Of a stretch of DNA of 64,000 bases, positions 60,500-64,000 are shown in pieces. Numbering within the stretch: position 1 is the stretch's first letter; each line of letters begins with the position of its first letter. A model generated the notes under the pieces. It was not told the DNA's origin. It searched no databases and saw only the letters and a program-made list of their open reading frames with translations. Position numbers and translations under genes: made by a program. Origin of the DNA: Lamellibrachia columna (taxonomy: Eukaryota > Annelida > Polychaeta > Sabellida > Siboglinidae); the NCBI GenBank assembly GCA_963662155.1, contig OY759261.1, positions 39,024,496-39,088,495 of the forward strand, given 5' to 3'.

Positions 60500-60880
60500 C
60501 TGGTGTCTGGTGTAGCCCCTATCGAAGGCATATTATAAAGGGATATAATTTAATCGGATATCACCTATGAAGGTATAATGTAAATGGAAATTAGTTAATC
60601 ATAATATATCACCTGTCGAAATTATTATATAAATGGAAATTCTCTGTGTTCATGTTGGTCGTCCTGATAATCTGGTTTTTACAACTTCTGATATCGGTGG
60701 CACACAAACGGCGCTTGCACTAGCCAGTGTATCCTTGGTATTTGTCCTAGGCTTATACACTGAACATATATGACAGACCGAAGGTGTAATATAAATGTAA
60801 ATTACTTAATCAGATATGACCTCTATCGATATAAATGGAAATGGTTTAAACATATATGACCACAATTAAGACATCATGTA
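60500..60880. repeat. Degenerate TATAAATGGAAAT repeats
   Basis: Several diverged units of about 50-60 bp with GTAAATGGAAATTA and ATATCACCT(A/G)T. Function unknown. Confidence 0.6.
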
Positions 60881-61480
60881 GGTTTGTCTATTCGGATCTC
60901 GTGTAGTTTTCACTTATAGGAGAACATAAATTCGCAAAGCCTTATAGGAAAACCGTAAATGTGGGCCACATTTGGGAACATATTTGGAAGGTAGCGACTA
61001 TTTGAACAAATACGGAGACGTGGTTCTTCTAAGCCTACCTGTCAACCGAACATATATTACAAAAGCAATGCTAATTCAACACGTCATATAAATGTTGTCC
61101 TTTGAATGGAAGTTTGGTTTCACGTTTTTACCAAAACAATTATTTGTATTTTCTTATTACATAAACAACCCTCATATTGTTGATTCGCGTTGACTGATTC
61201 GTTTTAGGTATCTCGGTTTATTGCTCATGCTTGCCATTGGCAGGAGCTTCCCGATATTTAACCTAATCTTCCTTTACCCGCCACCCCGCCTAAATATCTC
61301 GCTTTCTCAAAATTATAAACGTCTTGGTATACGCTATCACACAACAAACCCCTCGTAATCGTATTAGCATGCTTTATAATTCATTCCTGTTGTCATCTAG
61401 AAGTTGTTGGTGCGCATAACAAATAATGAAACATTGTTCCATGAAATATGTGGTGCCTTAAACCACAACATTTACATGAC
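60881..61480. other. Stretch without a supported feature
   Basis: No gene or clear repeat. Confidence 0.4.
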
Positions 61481-61491
61481 AGCAAAACTGT

Positions 61492-62098
61492 ATACATACA
61501 TACATACATACATACATACATACATACATACATACATACATACATACATACATACGTACATACGTACATACGTACATACGTACATACATACATACATACA
61601 TACATACATACATACATACATACATACATACAATACATGCAATACATACAATACATACAATACATACAATACATACAATACATACAATACAAGGCAATAC
61701 ATACATACATACATACTTACATACATGCACACATGCATACATACATACATACATACATACATACATACAAACAAACATACATACATACATGCATGCATAC
61801 ATTCATACATACACACATGCAGACATACATACATATATGCATACATACATACACGCACATACATACATACATACATACATACATACATACATACATACAT
61901 ACATACATGCATACATACATACATAAATACATACACACATACACATGTACATACGTACACACGTACACACCTACACACCTACACACCTACACACGTATAC
62001 ACGTACATACGTACGTACACACATACATACAAACATACATATATACACACATCCACACATGTATACATGCACACATACATACATACATGCATACATTT
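61492..62098. repeat. (CATA)n microsatellite field, about 600 bp
   Basis: ACAT tetranucleotides with CAATA, CGTA, CACA and GCAT variants arranged in sub-blocks. Long open frames on both strands (HTYIHTYI, YVCMYVCM) are artefacts. Confidence 0.97.
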
Positions 62099-62215
62099 TT
62101 AATTTTTTATTAGTTCCAAAATGATAATATAATAAGTTCGATATTCACAAAGCGCCGCATATCCTGCTAGAACGTGCCTAAAGGCATTAACAAGTGAAAA
62201 GAGTGAGGTAAGTCA

Positions 62216-62216
<1 letters not shown>

Positions 62217-62282
<66 letters not shown>
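62217..62282. repeat. (AT)n microsatellite at a LINE edge
   Basis: TA tract of about 64 bp that ends in the first codon-like ATG of the LINE ORF1 relic. Confidence 0.97.
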
Positions 62283-62285
<3 letters not shown>

Positions 62286-62737
62286 AGCAGTATAGCCGCA
62301 GAACTTCAATTAGAATAGCTGGGATGGACGAAAATATACATGGAGAAGGTCTTGAAAAGATCATGACAAACTTGATTGGAGATATGAATCTCCAAGATCA
62401 CATCACACTAGACAACATCAATAGACTAAACTGTATAAGGCCGCGAAATTCGCTGACAATCAAGAACCATGCGCGACAATTCATCATCCAATTTAAAGAC
62501 TATAAGTCGAAAACAACATTCATCAAAGGAAAGAAATCCCTTCGAGGTAAATACCCGGATGTGTACATTACCGAGGATCTTACCAAAACAAGATCCAGGC
62601 TACTGTATGTAGCACGATCGTTGAAAAAACTACACAAAATCTAAGATTGTTGGTCATATGATGGACGGATCATGATCCAAGATCGACAAGGGAAAATTGG
62701 TAACATCAACAGTGAAGACGAACTGAAGATTTTCTAG
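62283..62737 (+). pseudogene. LINE ORF1 relic with one internal stop
   Basis: The frame reads MEQYSRRTSIRIAGMDENI, ..FIIQFKDYKSKTTFIKGKKS, LRGKYPDVYITEDLTKTRSR, LLYVARSLKKLHKI, then TAA (62,642-62,644). Reading on in the same frame gives DCWSYDGRIMIQDRQGKIGN, INSEDELKIF and a TAG at 62,735. The order EQYSRR(x)(N/S)IRI.G, VRF..YK.K..F(I/L), (V/I)Y(I/V)(T/N)EDLT and W(S/T)YDG(R/K)I is that of L1-type ORF1 proteins (RNA-binding RRM-like and C-terminal domains). The start lies inside (AT)n and the N-terminal coiled coil is missing. A single base change (AAA to TAA) explains the stop. Confidence 0.8.
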
Positions 62738-63860
62738 ACACTACTGTGTGTAGCGTCGTTGAAAATCAAATCATCGCTAGAAACTTTTGGTATTTGTCGT
62801 GTGTAGCGTCATGTAACATCATTTCTCAACATACGTTCATTACGAAATAATTTTTGGGATACACGTTGACGATAAAAAGAAACTCTAAACGTTTGCCGTG
62901 TGTAGTGTCGAGCATCGTCAATTCGTTGTGATACGACACTGTTGTGATACACGTTGAAGATCAATAGAATAATCTCTAGACATTATCGTGAGTAGTATTG
63001 TATCGTCAACTCGTTGTGATACAACACTGTTGTGATACACGTTAAAGATCAACAGTAGACTCTCTAGACATTACCGTGAGTAGTCGTGTATCATCAATTC
63101 GTTGTGATACGACACTGTTGTGATATATGTTGAAGATCAACAGAAGAATCTCTAGACATTACCGTGAGTAGTCGTGTATCATCAATTCGTTGTGATATGA
63201 CACTGTTGTGATACATGTTGAAGATCAACAATATAATATCTAGACATTATCGTGAGTAGTCGTGTATCGTCAACTCGTTGTGATATGACACTGTTGTGAT
63301 ATATGTTGAAGATCAACAATAGAATCTCTAGACATTATCGTGAGTAGTCGTGTATCGTCAACTCGTTGTGATATGACACTGTTGTGATACATGTTGAAGA
63401 TCACCAGAATAATCTTTAGACATTACCGTGAGTAGTCGTGTACCACCAACTCGTTGTGATACGACACTGTTGTGATACATGTTGAAGATCACCAGAAGAA
63501 TCTCTGGACATTACCGTGAGTAGTCATGTATCGTCAACTCGTTGTGATACGACACTGTTGTGATACATATTGAAGATCAACATAATAATCTATATACATT
63601 ATCGTGAGTAGTCGTGTATCGTCAACTCGTTGTGATACGACACTGTTGTGATACACGTTGAAGATCAACAGTAGAATATCTAGACATTATCGTGAGTAGT
63701 CGTGTATCATCAACTCGTGATATGATACTGTTGTGATGCACGTTAAAGATCAATAGAAGAATTTCTAAACATTATCGTGAGTAATCGTGTATCGTCAACT
63801 CGTTGTGATGCGACACTGTTGTGATACATGCTAAAGATCAATTGTACACTGTCTAGATAT
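62735..63860 (+). repeat. 88-bp satellite seeded at the ORF1 end
   Basis: About 12-13 units of 88 bp: TCTAGACATTATCGTGAGTA, GTCGTGTATCGTCAACTCGT, TGTGATACGACACTGTTGTG, ATACATGTTGAAGATCAACA. Spacing of GACACTG words is exactly 88 (63,111, 63,199, 63,287, 63,375). The first unit carries the ORF1 stop in TTTCTAGACACTAC, and each unit has the same junction AGAATCTCTAGACA. Confidence 0.94.
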
Positions 63861-64000
63861 TTACTGTGTATGTATGAAATGACATTATTCTGATGCTACA
63901 CATTGAATAGGTTAGAAAACCATCTACTTATGCCGGACCCATGGGGAGGCATTGACTTGTGCCCCATCTAATTATGTTATTATTATATATATATTTTTAA

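Noticed and set aside
61404..62113. Frames of 168-232 codons in the CATA field
   Set aside because: Tetranucleotide repeat without stops; no coding evidence.

Overview
The window reads as gene-poor, repeat-saturated nuclear DNA of an invertebrate animal. The evidence is spliced exons with GT/AG borders, non-LTR retrotransposon (LINE) relics, tRNA-derived SINEs, very long (AT)n tracts and about twenty different minisatellites. A secreted protein combining NIDO, EGF-like and chitin-binding (CBM14) modules, and a LINE tail with a C2H2 finger, fit a mollusc or another lophotrochozoan best. That placement is inference. No prokaryotic operon, rRNA gene or CRISPR array was seen.

Layout. 1-7,000: two copies of one LINE relic lie head to head (left on -, right on +). 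Each is interrupted by a large minisatellite, and both arrays are built from the same reverse-transcriptase block. 7,000-16,850: a 5'-truncated LINE tail flanked by a 52-bp direct repeat that carries a splice acceptor, a candidate transmembrane last exon, small tandem repeats, a minus-strand candidate exon and a decayed minus-strand LINE. 16,880-26,190 (unit A) and 37,690-47,740 (unit B): two copies of a 9-10 kb segmental duplication in the same order and orientation. Each holds a LINE fragment, a 34-bp TATA-containing minisatellite, a CBM14 exon, a 49-bp minisatellite, inverted ends, a 37-bp minisatellite and a minus-strand exon. Between them, 26,190-33,920 holds another LINE, two repeat fields and a 4.4-kb inverted repeat whose loop is an expanded SINE tail.

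33,999-54,684 (+) is the one convincing gene. Four exons encode a signal peptide and a NIDO domain. They can join in frame either to the CBM14 exon of unit B (299 residues) or to two EGF exons plus a short Cys-containing last exon (356 residues). All relevant junctions are phase 1. Unit B therefore sits inside intron 4 and may have supplied a new alternative 3' end. 54,700-64,000 has a tyrosine-recombinase relic, three satellites, a possible minus-strand promoter, a (CATA)n tract and a LINE ORF1 relic with one internal stop whose end runs into an 88-bp array.

A recurring theme is tandem arrays that begin inside recognisable coding or element sequence: RT motif B (twice), a SINE tail, a recombinase relic, an EGF exon and a LINE ORF1 end. 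Domain calls rest on motif reading without database searches; repeat boundaries are accurate to roughly 10-50 bases unless a motif position is given.
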